Shown: positions 6,498 through 14,136 of the stretch, piece after piece
How positions within the stretch are numbered: the first letter of the stretch is position 1
Layout of the letters: each line of letters begins with the position of its first letter
Assembly (NCBI GenBank): GCA_016933295.1
Contig: JAFGBG010000035.1
Coordinates: 1 to 32,436, forward strand
Reading direction: 5' to 3'
DNA: 32,436 nucleotides
Source: Sedimentisphaerales bacterium
GTDB lineage: Bacteria; Planctomycetota; Phycisphaerae; Sedimentisphaerales; Anaerobacaceae
Translations under genes and position numbers: made by a program
The notes under the pieces: generated by a model
What the model saw: only the letters and a program-made list of their open reading frames with translations
Told to the model about the DNA's origin: nothing
Databases searched by the model: none

Positions 6498-6690
6498 GCC
6501 GGAAGATGTCATAATTACCTTGTTTTTAACATTGCCATATTGATTTTGCAAGTTTTATCACGTTTTTGCTTTTCGGCGGTTTCAGGTTTTTTTGCCGCTT
6601 TTTTTGTCTATTTCGATGTTTTTGAAACTTATACGCCGAGGGAAGGTTTTGCGGCGGGTATTAAAATATGAAAACTTGAGAATTTATATA

Positions 6691-6719
6691 TTGAAATATT
6701 CCAGGTGAAAATGTATAAT
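6691..6719 (+). promoter_or_regulatory. Near-consensus sigma70-type promoter
   Basis: TTGAAA (6691-6696), a 17-base spacer and TATAAT (6714-6719) lie upstream of the secreted protein gene at 6836. The predicted leader is about 110 bases. It contains a GACCA/TGGTC inverted repeat near 6749-6772 and GGAAAGGA close to the start codon. Confidence 0.7.
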
Positions 6720-6835
6720 TTTTATCCCGGTAATGATCTAAAAAATAATGACCATTCAAAATTAACGGTGGTCTTTCAATCTTATAAAGAGGAGAAATTT
6801 CATTCGTTGGTTAACCTTGAAGGAAAGGAAAAACT

Positions 6836-7954
6836 ATGAAAAAGCTAATAATTTTATGCGCGTTCGCCGCGGCCGGTTTTTGTCTTACGGCTGTCGGGCA
6901 GGGACTTCAAAACGGCACATTTGACTCCGACTTATCCGGCTGGACAACCGAACCGGTTGATACCGACGCAGTCCTCTGGTACGGCCAGGCGGCGGTACTG
7001 TTGAATCCGGTAGATTTTCCCATTGGATCGAACTGGCCTTTTCCAAATTCCTTTGCTTTTTTAACGTCGTATCCTAATCCGGACGGCGGCGATGTTGTGG
7101 AAAGCCGGCTGTCTCAGGAATTTTCGATGCCCGCCAATCCAGATAAACTCTCTTTCGATATTACTACTGAGGTTTACAACTGGACGAAATACGAACCTGA
7201 AACCGATACTTTGACCGCCGTATTGTTGCACGGCGCGGGCCTGACGCAGAGCGAGACGATTTTCAGCATTACCAGCACCGAGGTGGAAAATCAATCCGTT
7301 CCCGGAAATTTGCTTCTCAACGAATATGTCGACGAACATTGGGTCAATGATGATTTGGTGATAGGGGTACTTCATGTAATATTTCATACGCCGGTCGAAT
7401 ATGATGTGTCGTCGTTTGCCGGACAGGACGTTAAGCTTCAGTTTGCACTCAGTCACGACGACGAAGATGAAGTCTTCACGACGGTAACCGTTGACAATGT
7501 CGTAATATCCCTGACGGAAGACGAAGATAATACACCGCCTGAGGTGGTGGTCGGCGGAATGTCCGAGCTGTGGCCGCCGAACCACAAATATCATACGTTC
7601 AATCTTTCCGACCTTGTTCTGAGTGTCGTTGACGACCGGGACGGAGAGCTGGATATAGACGGGTCCTGTGTGATTTTATCGATATACAGTGATGAGCCGG
7701 AAGACGCCAAAGGCAACGGCGACGGCAGCACGGTCGATGATATTGTTATTCTCGGCCCGAGTTCATTCGAGGTGCGTTCGGAAAGGCAGGGGGGCGGGAA
7801 CGGCAGAGTATATGGAGTCACTTTCGAGGTGGTTGACTCGAGCGGCAACAGCACGGTAATGACAGTTTATCTCGGTGTTCCTAAAGACCAGTCCGGCAAA
7901 AAACCTGTAGTGGATGACGGAGTTGCTGCGGGATATATAGTTTATAATCTATAA
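6836..7954 (+). CDS. Secreted beta-rich protein, CBM-like plus Ig-like domain
   Basis: The 372-residue protein has a clear Sec signal peptide (MKKLIILCAFAAAGFCLTAVGQG, cleavage probably after the AVG/Q region). Residues about 25-225 start with LQNGTFDSDLSGWT and end in VTVDNVVISL. That is the shape of a CBM4/9- or DUF642-type jelly-roll carbohydrate-binding domain found in many exported proteins. Residues about 230-355 include ELWPPNHKYHTF, DRDGE and VDSSGNSTVMTVYLGVP, the pattern of an Ig/HYR-like domain common in extracellular proteins. No catalytic motif or cell-wall anchor is seen; the C-terminus is a short GYIVYNL. It has its own strong promoter and terminator. It sits between two pectin-degradation genes, so binding plant or algal polysaccharide is plausible but unproven. 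Confidence 0.75.
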   Translation: MKKLIILCAFAAAGFCLTAVGQGLQNGTFDSDLSGWTTEPVDTDAVLWYGQAAVLLNPVDFPIGSNWPFPNSFAFLTSYPNPDGGDVVESRLSQEFSMPANPDKLSFDITTEVYNWTKYEPETDTLTAVLLHGAGLTQSETIFSITSTEVENQSVPGNLLLNEYVDEHWVNDDLVIGVLHVIFHTPVEYDVSSFAGQDVKLQFALSHDDEDEVFTTVTVDNVVISLTEDEDNTPPEVVVGGMSELWPPNHKYHTFNLSDLVLSVVDDRDGELDIDGSCVILSIYSDEPEDAKGNGDGSTVDDIVILGPSSFEVRSERQGGGNGRVYGVTFEVVDSSGNSTVMTVYLGVPKDQSGKKPVVDDGVAAGYIVYNL

Positions 7955-8011
7955 GGCTGAAGTGCGGCAAAAACTCGAGTCTTATACAAAAATAAGAGAA
8001 AATTTCAATTC

Positions 8012-8041
8012 AAGCCCCCGGATATTCCGGGGGCTTATTTT
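8012..8041. terminator. Strong bidirectional terminator
   Basis: AAGCCCCCGG (8012-8021) pairs perfectly with CCGGGGGCTT (8027-8036) around ATATT, a 10-bp stem, followed by ATTTTAT. It lies between two convergent genes. On the minus strand it is followed by AATTGAAATTTT, so it can serve both. Confidence 0.85.
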
Positions 8042-8054
8042 ATATCGCTTGCTA

Positions 8055-8810
8055 TTATTTACCCGCCGGCTCTTTTAGAAATTTTGTTAATTGAAGTTTA
8101 TTTTCCTTTAATCCTTCGACCGCGAGCCGCGCCATTTCGGTGGCACCTTTTTCAGTGAAATGGGTGTTGTCCTGTTTTCCCTGCGGATACATTTCGTATT
8201 TGCCTGGCTCTATCCACATGTAAATTTCCTTGGATTTTTCCTGCCCCAGCGAAAGAACGAGGTCCTCCGACTTTAGCTGCATATCCACGAATGGAACATT
8301 CAGCTTTTCGGCGACATCCCCGGCTATGAACGGATAAGCTCCATGTGTGTCCTCCAAGACGCCGGATTCGTTGAAATTGCGGCGGACGATCGAGCTGAAC
8401 AATACCGGGATTGCACCTTTGGCCCTGCTGTCGTTGACATACTTGATAAGGTTTCGCCTGTAGCCGCTGTAGGGATTTGTGTATCTTTTCGGATCTTTGT
8501 TTTTCTGGTCGTTGTGTCCGAATTGAATGAAGACATAATCGCCTGGCTTGAGTTCTTTGAGGACGGCGTCCCATCTGCCTTCGTCGATAAAGCTTTTGGT
8601 GCTGCGTCCGTTGACCGAAGCGTTTTTTACCGTGACGTTTTCATCGAAGAACAGCGGCAGCATCTGGCCCCAGCCGCGTTCCGGATTCGTTTGAGGATTG
8701 GGTTTGTTCGCCATTGTCGAATCGCCGATCATGTGAACGGTGATATTTGCGTATGAGCCTCGTGTAAAAACAAAAAGAGAAATTAAAATAATTCTGGCCG
8801 CACATTTCAT
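8055..8810 (-). CDS. Rhamnogalacturonan acetylesterase (SGNH hydrolase, CE12-type)
   Basis: The 251-residue secreted enzyme shows all SGNH blocks: GDST with nucleophile Ser31, NGRST (Gly68), FGHND (Asn100), and DNTHF with the catalytic Asp214/His217 pair. The GWGQMLP and GRSTKSFIDEG contexts are typical of rhamnogalacturonan acetylesterases, which remove acetyl groups from galacturonic acid in the pectin backbone. The signal peptide is MKCAARIILISLFVFTRGSYA. I chose the ATG at 8810 because AGGAG (8825-8821 on the minus strand) is 10 bases ahead. An ATG at 8819 is only 1 base from it, and one at 8849 has no ribosome site. It is divergent from the rhamnosidase gene at 9068, with 257 bases between them. 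Confidence 0.9.
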   Translation of the reverse strand: MKCAARIILISLFVFTRGSYANITVHMIGDSTMANKPNPQTNPERGWGQMLPLFFDENVTVKNASVNGRSTKSFIDEGRWDAVLKELKPGDYVFIQFGHNDQKNKDPKRYTNPYSGYRRNLIKYVNDSRAKGAIPVLFSSIVRRNFNESGVLEDTHGAYPFIAGDVAEKLNVPFVDMQLKSEDLVLSLGQEKSKEIYMWIEPGKYEMYPQGKQDNTHFTEKGATEMARLAVEGLKENKLQLTKFLKEPAGK

Positions 8811-8849
8811 GATTTTCATACTCCTAAAAAATTGCGTTGTTTTATTCAT

Positions 8850-8878
8850 TGCTAAAAACCCGAGCTTTACACTGTCAA
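8850..8878 (-). promoter_or_regulatory. Weak candidate promoter for the acetylesterase
   Basis: A perfect minus-strand -35 TTGACA (8878-8873) is followed after 17 bases by a poor -10, TTAGCA (8855-8850). If used, transcription would start near 8843. That excludes the far-upstream ATG at 8849 and supports the start at 8810. Confidence 0.3.
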
Positions 8879-8976
8879 ATGATAAGTTTTTTTAAAGAAT
8901 AATCCAGCAATAATGTTCGACATTTGATACGGATTCGAGAGATTTTTGCAATTCCGGCGGGATTGTAATTCAATCG

Positions 8977-9005
8977 TTGCCAAAAAACGGACGGTTCTTT
9001 ATAAT
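8977..9005 (+). promoter_or_regulatory. Sigma70-type promoter of the rhamnosidase gene
   Basis: TTGCCA (8977-8982), a 17-base spacer and a consensus TATAAT (9000-9005) are present. Transcription would begin near 9012, giving a leader of about 56 bases with AAGGAG at 9057-9062. Confidence 0.7.
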
Positions 9006-9067
9006 ATCGCTCCGAAACAGTTACATTTAAAAATGATTTTACCTCATAAACGAAGCAAGGAGTAGCC

Positions 9068-11824
9068 ATGAAAACAAATATTGCTTTACCTGCGAACCTG
9101 AGAGTTGTTTTTTTCTGCTTGTTATTGTTGGCTATGCCGCTCCGGCAGATTTTTGCGCTTTCACCGGAAGCTCCGGACAATTTGAGATGCTGCGACAAGA
9201 CGAATCCTGTCGGAACCGAAGCGAAACCGTATTTCGGCTGGTATGTGAACGACCCCGATGACGATGAAATCCAGACGGCTTATCAAATAATTGTGGCTTC
9301 CAGCACGAAAAATCTCAATGCCGACAAGGGCGATTTGTGGGACAGCGGCAGGATAAGCTCCGGAAAGCAAAACTACATCTTTTACGGCGGCAATTCTCTC
9401 GAACCGGCGACGAGATATTACTGGAAGGTGCGAACCTGGGACAAAGACGGCAACGCCGGGCCGTATTCTGCGGCGGCTGTTTTTGATACGGGATTATTCA
9501 CCAGCGACGACTTCTCCGGAGCATCCTGGATCAAACGTGATACAAGGGATGCCGACGACTATACCTTTTTCCGAAAAAAAATCACTCTCCCGGCAAAAAA
9601 AATCAAACGAGCCGTCGTATATGTCACCGCTTGCCACAATTACGAATTATATATCAACGGCACGCTCATCGGCAAAGGCCTTGCCTACCATTACCCGCAA
9701 TACCAATATTATAACGCCTACGATGTCAGTGATGTATTTATCGCCGGCCGGGAAAATGCCTTTGCCTGTTTGACTCACTGGTTCGGAGGAGGTCAGGGAC
9801 GGGCCACCGGCAGCCGGGGGTTTCTCCTGAAGGCGGTAATCGAATACGGCGATTCTACCTCCACAGTCGTCGGTACGGACGAAACATGGAAGCACAAACA
9901 GGCAGAAGCCTGGGCAACCGGACAGCGGCGGAGAAACGGCGAGGGAGTAGGTTACATAGAAAAAATCGATGCCGGCAAAATCATCCCCGATTGGAATAAG
10001 CTCGATTACGATGATTCTTCCTGGCCGGCGGCGGCAGTAATCGGTGCTCCGCCTGTCTCGCCCTGGACGGAGAATCTCCAGAGCGATTTGACCCGGCTTA
10101 TCGAGGAGGAAATCACACCGGTTTCCGTTACCGAGCTCGGCACAGGAAAATATGTGATAGATTTGGGAAAAGTTTATCCAGGGACTCCCAGAATTACCTT
10201 CTCCGGAGGAACCGCCGGAACTACGGTAAATATGCGTGGCGGTTACACCCTGGAAGATGACGGCACTGTTTCAACACGAACGACTCAGAATACCGACATG
10301 AGCTATTATTTCATTCTTGACGGTGGTCCGGCGGTTTTCGAGTCGAAAGTCTATCTGGGAATGAGATATTTCCAGGTTGACAATTCGCCTAATGTGCTCA
10401 CTACCGAAAACGTCGGATTCACCTGCCGGCATTACGAGCTCGATCCTTCGCGTTCGAGATTTAGCTCTTCGAATGATATGCTGAATAAGGTCTGGGAGCT
10501 TATGAAGCATTCGCTTATCGTCGGCGCGCAGGAGGAATTTGTGGATACTCCGACACGAGAAAAGGGCGGTTTTCTGGGCGATAGCTGGGCTCAGGGTGTT
10601 CCCGCTATGACAACAATGGGTGACAGGGCCATGAATTTGCGGGTAATGCTCGAATTTCTCGACTCGCAGGACCAGTACTGGCCGGACGGCAGATTAAATG
10701 CCGTGTATCCTAATTCGGACGGAGCTCGGGATATTCCCGACTACACCCAGTCTTATCTTGTCTGGGTATGGGATTATTACATGCTAAGCGGCAATAAAGA
10801 ATTTTTGAATGATAATTATGACAGGCTGAAAAAGATCGCGGATTACGTGAATGCCTACAGGAATGAGACGACGGGATTGATTCATAATCTTGCCGGGGGC
10901 GGCGGCTCGTACAGGTACGGTATTATCGACTGGCCGGCACATATGAGATACGGTTATGATGTCTCTACCGAATCACGCACAGTAATCGATGCCTATGCTT
11001 ATATAGATTTCGATATCATCTCGAAAATCGCCGGAGTGCTTGGTAATACGGCCGATTGTGACACCTATCGAAAAATGGCGAACGATATGAAGAGCGCAAT
11101 CAACTCCCGATTAATCAATGCTCAGGGTGTTTATATCGATGGTCTCTATGCCGATCAATCTCAAAGCTCGCATGTTTCCCAGCACGCCAACATGTTTCCT
11201 ATGGCGATGGGGATTGTTCCCGAAGCTAATATCGAGGCCGTGGTAGCGGCGATAAAGGAACGACAGATGAGCGTCGGGATGGTGACGGTACGATGGTTGC
11301 CCGAATCCATCGGGCGGGCCGAGCAGGGGCCTCATTTGATCGAGCTGTACACAAATACGGACTGGGACGGCTGGGCCAAAACTGTTTCTCTGGGAGGGAC
11401 CGCCACGTGGGAATGCTGGGATGCTCTTACAAACGGCCAGAGTATGTCACATCCCTGGGGGGTTGCGGGTTTGCTGGGAATTCAGCAATATATACTGGGA
11501 ATTCTGCCGCTGGAGCCTCAGCACGAAAAAATCCGAATCAGGCCCCTGGATTTCGAACAGAAGCTAAGCAGTGCTTCCGGCACCTTGCCGACCGACCGGG
11601 GCGAGATTACTATCGATTGGAATAGAAGCTCAGAACGGTTTCTGCTTAATTTGACAATTCCGGATAATATCACCGCCGAAGTCTGTATTCCGAAGTGCGG
11701 CTCAACCGGTGCCGTGATAAAGGTTGACGGCGAGAATGTAACCGGCAAAGACGACGGAAATTATATTTCCGTAGAAAATATAGGTTCCGGCAGCCATACC
11801 TTCGAGCGGGCTGCCGCCGGTTAA
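9068..11824 (+). CDS. Secreted GH78 alpha-L-rhamnosidase
   Basis: The 918-residue exported enzyme has a signal peptide ending near residue 31. A fibronectin-III-like domain follows (about 32-140, ATRYYWKVRTWD), then the Bac_rhamnosid N-terminal beta domain (about 150-325, YELYINGTLIGKG), a second beta domain (350-455), the (alpha/alpha)6 catalytic barrel (460-810) and a C-terminal beta domain. The catalytic segment reads VDTPTREKGGFLGDSWAQG. Asp493, Glu498 and Asp505 have the same spacing as Asp567/Glu572/Asp579 of Bacillus RhaB. TWECWD puts Glu782 at the position of the general base. It hydrolyses terminal alpha-L-rhamnose from rhamnogalacturonan or other glycans. AAGGAG is 5 bases before ATG 9068, and the gene has its own promoter. 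Confidence 0.93.
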   Translation: MKTNIALPANLRVVFFCLLLLAMPLRQIFALSPEAPDNLRCCDKTNPVGTEAKPYFGWYVNDPDDDEIQTAYQIIVASSTKNLNADKGDLWDSGRISSGKQNYIFYGGNSLEPATRYYWKVRTWDKDGNAGPYSAAAVFDTGLFTSDDFSGASWIKRDTRDADDYTFFRKKITLPAKKIKRAVVYVTACHNYELYINGTLIGKGLAYHYPQYQYYNAYDVSDVFIAGRENAFACLTHWFGGGQGRATGSRGFLLKAVIEYGDSTSTVVGTDETWKHKQAEAWATGQRRRNGEGVGYIEKIDAGKIIPDWNKLDYDDSSWPAAAVIGAPPVSPWTENLQSDLTRLIEEEITPVSVTELGTGKYVIDLGKVYPGTPRITFSGGTAGTTVNMRGGYTLEDDGTVSTRTTQNTDMSYYFILDGGPAVFESKVYLGMRYFQVDNSPNVLTTENVGFTCRHYELDPSRSRFSSSNDMLNKVWELMKHSLIVGAQEEFVDTPTREKGGFLGDSWAQGVPAMTTMGDRAMNLRVMLEFLDSQDQYWPDGRLNAVYPNSDGARDIPDYTQSYLVWVWDYYMLSGNKEFLNDNYDRLKKIADYVNAYRNETTGLIHNLAGGGGSYRYGIIDWPAHMRYGYDVSTESRTVIDAYAYIDFDIISKIAGVLGNTADCDTYRKMANDMKSAINSRLINAQGVYIDGLYADQSQSSHVSQHANMFPMAMGIVPEANIEAVVAAIKERQMSVGMVTVRWLPESIGRAEQGPHLIELYTNTDWDGWAKTVSLGGTATWECWDALTNGQSMSHPWGVAGLLGIQQYILGILPLEPQHEKIRIRPLDFEQKLSSASGTLPTDRGEITIDWNRSSERFLLNLTIPDNITAEVCIPKCGSTGAVIKVDGENVTGKDDGNYISVENIGSGSHTFERAAAG

Positions 11825-11912
11825 AATCCACGGACGCACTAAGTAGGTTAACAATAGTTGGTACGCAACAGTAAATATGAAAGATTACGACTTTTGATGA
11901 AGTGTATTGCGA

Positions 11913-12332
11913 ATGGTTAAGACCAGGGAAATCAGATTAAAAACAAAAGGTGATTGTGACGTAGTGAATATAACGGAGATGGTTATCGAGGAGGTTTCCG
12001 GCTCCGGAATACGGGACGGGATTGTGACGCTTTTTAATGTCGGCTCAACGGCGGGAATTACCACGACCGAGTATGAGCCGGGGCTGGTTAATTACGACAT
12101 AGCGGCATGTTTTGAGAAAATCGCCCCGGAGAATGCGAGGTACGAGCACGAAGAGACCTGGCATGATGACAACGGCCATTCCCATGTCAGGGCATCGCTG
12201 CTGGGACCGTCTCTGGCCGTGCCGATTGTAGGGGGAAGATTAACGCTCGGAACCTGGCAGCAGATTATCTTGGTTGATTTCGATACGAGGGCCAGAGCGA
12301 GGACGGTAATTTGCCAGATAATCGGCGAATGA
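11913..12332 (+). CDS. YjbQ/UPF0047 family protein
   Basis: This 139-residue protein belongs to the YjbQ family (TIGR00149), small trimeric proteins reported to have weak thiamine-phosphate synthase activity; their true role is unsettled. Family motifs are VNITEMV near the start, GSTAGITTTEYEPGL in the middle, WHDDNGHSHVRASLLGPS, and GTWQQIILVDFDTRARAR near the end. The middle motif has GSTA where the E. coli-type subfamily has HTSA or HTTA, so the His there is missing, as in archaeal-type relatives. I chose ATG 11913 because the predicted start VKTREIRLKTKGDCD fits the family; a TTG two codons upstream is the alternative. No clear ribosome site is seen. The gene seems monocistronic. Confidence 0.88.
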   Translation: MVKTREIRLKTKGDCDVVNITEMVIEEVSGSGIRDGIVTLFNVGSTAGITTTEYEPGLVNYDIAACFEKIAPENARYEHEETWHDDNGHSHVRASLLGPSLAVPIVGGRLTLGTWQQIILVDFDTRARARTVICQIIGE

Positions 12333-12349
12333 AAAATGCCGGATTAATC

Positions 12350-12378
12350 TTGACGATATAAAAAAGAATACGTAGTAT
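12350..12378 (+). promoter_or_regulatory. Promoter of the FlgI-like/HEAT lipoprotein gene
   Basis: TTGACG (12350-12355) and TAGTAT (12373-12378) are spaced by 17 bases. Transcription would start near 12385, about 46 bases before ATG 12431. Confidence 0.5.
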
Positions 12379-12430
12379 GTTTAACAGGTTCTAAATCTTT
12401 TCTTTGGCTTTATTTAAGGTATTAAGCGGG

Positions 12431-14041
12431 ATGGGTATTATCAAACATTATAGACTATTTGTGATAATGGTATTACAGGTGATTATTTTTCTGCCGGGTT
12501 GTAATGCCCCTGAAAATAATCAGGTCCGGATGGATTTAAATACTCGGATAGGATCGTTGGTTGATGTAATTTACCCTGAAGCAGTTTCCATAGAGGGTTA
12601 CGGCCTTGTTGGCGGGCTGAAAGGGACAGGTTCGATGGAATGTCCTTCGCAGATCAGAAATTATCTCATCCGGTATATGATGAAAGAAGTGCCGAATAAT
12701 ACACTTTCTACGGCGGATAAACTTTTAGACAGTACCGATACCGCGGTAGTTTTGATAGAAGCTGTGATGCCCGTTATAGACGCAAAAGACAGGTATTTTG
12801 ATGTCGTTGTAAGTGCATTGCCCGGCACGCAAACAACTTCCCTGGAAGGTGGATGGCTTTTTCCCGCCGAAATGAAGATTAAAGGCAGCTTTGGTATTAC
12901 TACCGATGTTTTGGCCGATGTGGAAGGACCTGTTTTTACTGACAAAATAGATACTCGCAATATTGATAAAAGAACCGGATATATACTGGGGGGCGGCAAA
13001 TGCCTTACCGAATATAAAGTCGGGCTGGTTTTGAAAAAACCCGATTTTGAGTTGACCAATGATATTCGTAATCGTTTGAACGGACGCTTCGGTCGTGACG
13101 TAGCGAGGGCCGTTTTGCGAGGTCGGATTGAGGTTACTGTACCGGCCAAATATCAGGAACAAAAGGGGAAATTTATTTCAATTATCAGAGAAATGTATCT
13201 TTACGATACACCTGAAGCGAATAGGGCGAGAATAGATATGTTAATCCGTCAGCTTGCTATTTCTCCGGAATCCGACGAGATTGAAAATGCTCTTGAGGCT
13301 ATCGGCAACGGATCTCTTGCCGGATTGGTGAGTTTGCTGAACGAATCTGACGAGCGGGTCCGGCTGCGGGCGGCCAGATGTATGCTTAGTCTCGGCAATA
13401 ACACCGGCTTGCAGACACTAAGGCAGATAGCTTTGGATAGACGCTCTGCTTACAGATTGCAGGCTTTGGATGCCTTGGTCACAAATGCCGGCTCGGAAGC
13501 CGCCTCTTCTGTCGCTCGCGCGATGCTGGGCGACGAAGATATGAATATTCGAATAGCGGCATACGAGCAGTTGCGAAAACTGGATGATTTTGCCGTAACC
13601 AGTGAGATTATCGATCGCAGCTTTTTTCTGGAACAAATTGGGCGAAGCGAGCGAAAGACGATTTTTGTTACCCGGAGCGGACAGCCGCGAATAGTATTGT
13701 TCGGGGCGCCTATATATTGTAATCGCGACATCTTTGTTCAGTCTCCCGATGGGCAATTGACGATAAATGCGGCTGCCGGACAGGAAAATGTCTTATTGAT
13801 ACGGTCACACCCGAAGCGGACAGGGGTAATAACTCAGGCGAAAAGCTCTTATGACCTCGGTGATATTGTAAGAACATTTTGCATGGAGTCGGTAACGGAA
13901 GGCCGGACTGGTCGGGGAGGTTTGGGTGTTTCGTACGCTGAAATAATTGCTCTTTTGAAGAAGATGTCCGACAAAGGAGCGATTAACGCGGAATTTCATG
14001 CAGGTCCCTTGCCAAAAATCGGCTTAAATGTCAAGAAATAG
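12431..14041 (+). CDS. FlgI-like P-ring domain lipoprotein with HEAT repeats
   Basis: The 536-residue lipoprotein has lipobox FLPGC with Cys24. Residues about 38-260 follow the flagellar P-ring protein FlgI: RIGSLVDVI, then GYGLVGGLKGTG, a VVVSALP strand corresponding to FlgI VTVSSLG, and SLEGGWLF corresponding to the LQGGTLL region. About 100 residues (295-385) of HEAT-type helical pairs follow (LVSLLNESDERVRLRAARCML, cut here for length, and similar units). A C-terminal domain (386-536) ends with a FlgI-like SYAEIIALLKKMSDKGAINAEF. FlgI itself is exported without lipidation and lacks HEAT repeats. No other flagellar gene lies in the window, so a non-flagellar envelope ring or scaffold is possible. 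ATG 12431 is chosen over TTG 12404 because it sets a normal lipoprotein signal. Confidence 0.75.
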   Translation: MGIIKHYRLFVIMVLQVIIFLPGCNAPENNQVRMDLNTRIGSLVDVIYPEAVSIEGYGLVGGLKGTGSMECPSQIRNYLIRYMMKEVPNNTLSTADKLLDSTDTAVVLIEAVMPVIDAKDRYFDVVVSALPGTQTTSLEGGWLFPAEMKIKGSFGITTDVLADVEGPVFTDKIDTRNIDKRTGYILGGGKCLTEYKVGLVLKKPDFELTNDIRNRLNGRFGRDVARAVLRGRIEVTVPAKYQEQKGKFISIIREMYLYDTPEANRARIDMLIRQLAISPESDEIENALEAIGNGSLAGLVSLLNESDERVRLRAARCMLSLGNNTGLQTLRQIALDRRSAYRLQALDALVTNAGSEAASSVARAMLGDEDMNIRIAAYEQLRKLDDFAVTSEIIDRSFFLEQIGRSERKTIFVTRSGQPRIVLFGAPIYCNRDIFVQSPDGQLTINAAAGQENVLLIRSHPKRTGVITQAKSSYDLGDIVRTFCMESVTEGRTGRGGLGVSYAEIIALLKKMSDKGAINAEFHAGPLPKIGLNVKK

Positions 14042-14136
14042 ACAATCCTCGGCCGATAACAATATTGCGTATTTATGTAAAAATACCATATATGTATTAT
14101 GTTAATAGTTACCGGACGTTAATAACAGGATGATAA

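Larger units (their letters stand above)
6422..6835. other. Divergent intergenic region with two promoters
   Basis: No gene is seen. The minus-strand promoter of the EF-Tu-like gene lies at 6470-6497 and a near-consensus plus-strand promoter at 6691-6719. The middle (6540-6660) is T-rich and carries a weak CGGC/GCCG hairpin followed by seven T's near 6580-6607, which I do not interpret. Confidence 0.5.

Noticed and set aside
7061-7594. Minus-strand frame of 177 codons opposite the secreted protein gene
   Set aside because: The composition is that of an antisense shadow; the plus-strand gene has a signal peptide, promoter and terminator.
11788-11816. CGGCAGCC/GGCTGCCG 8-bp stem at the end of the rhamnosidase gene as a terminator
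   Set aside because: It lies inside the coding sequence, has a 13-base loop and no T-tract. It may only slow polymerase.
14065-14100. TTGCGT ... TATATG/TATTAT as an smc promoter
   Set aside because: Spacing and hexamers are both poor in an AT-rich stretch, where such matches arise by chance.
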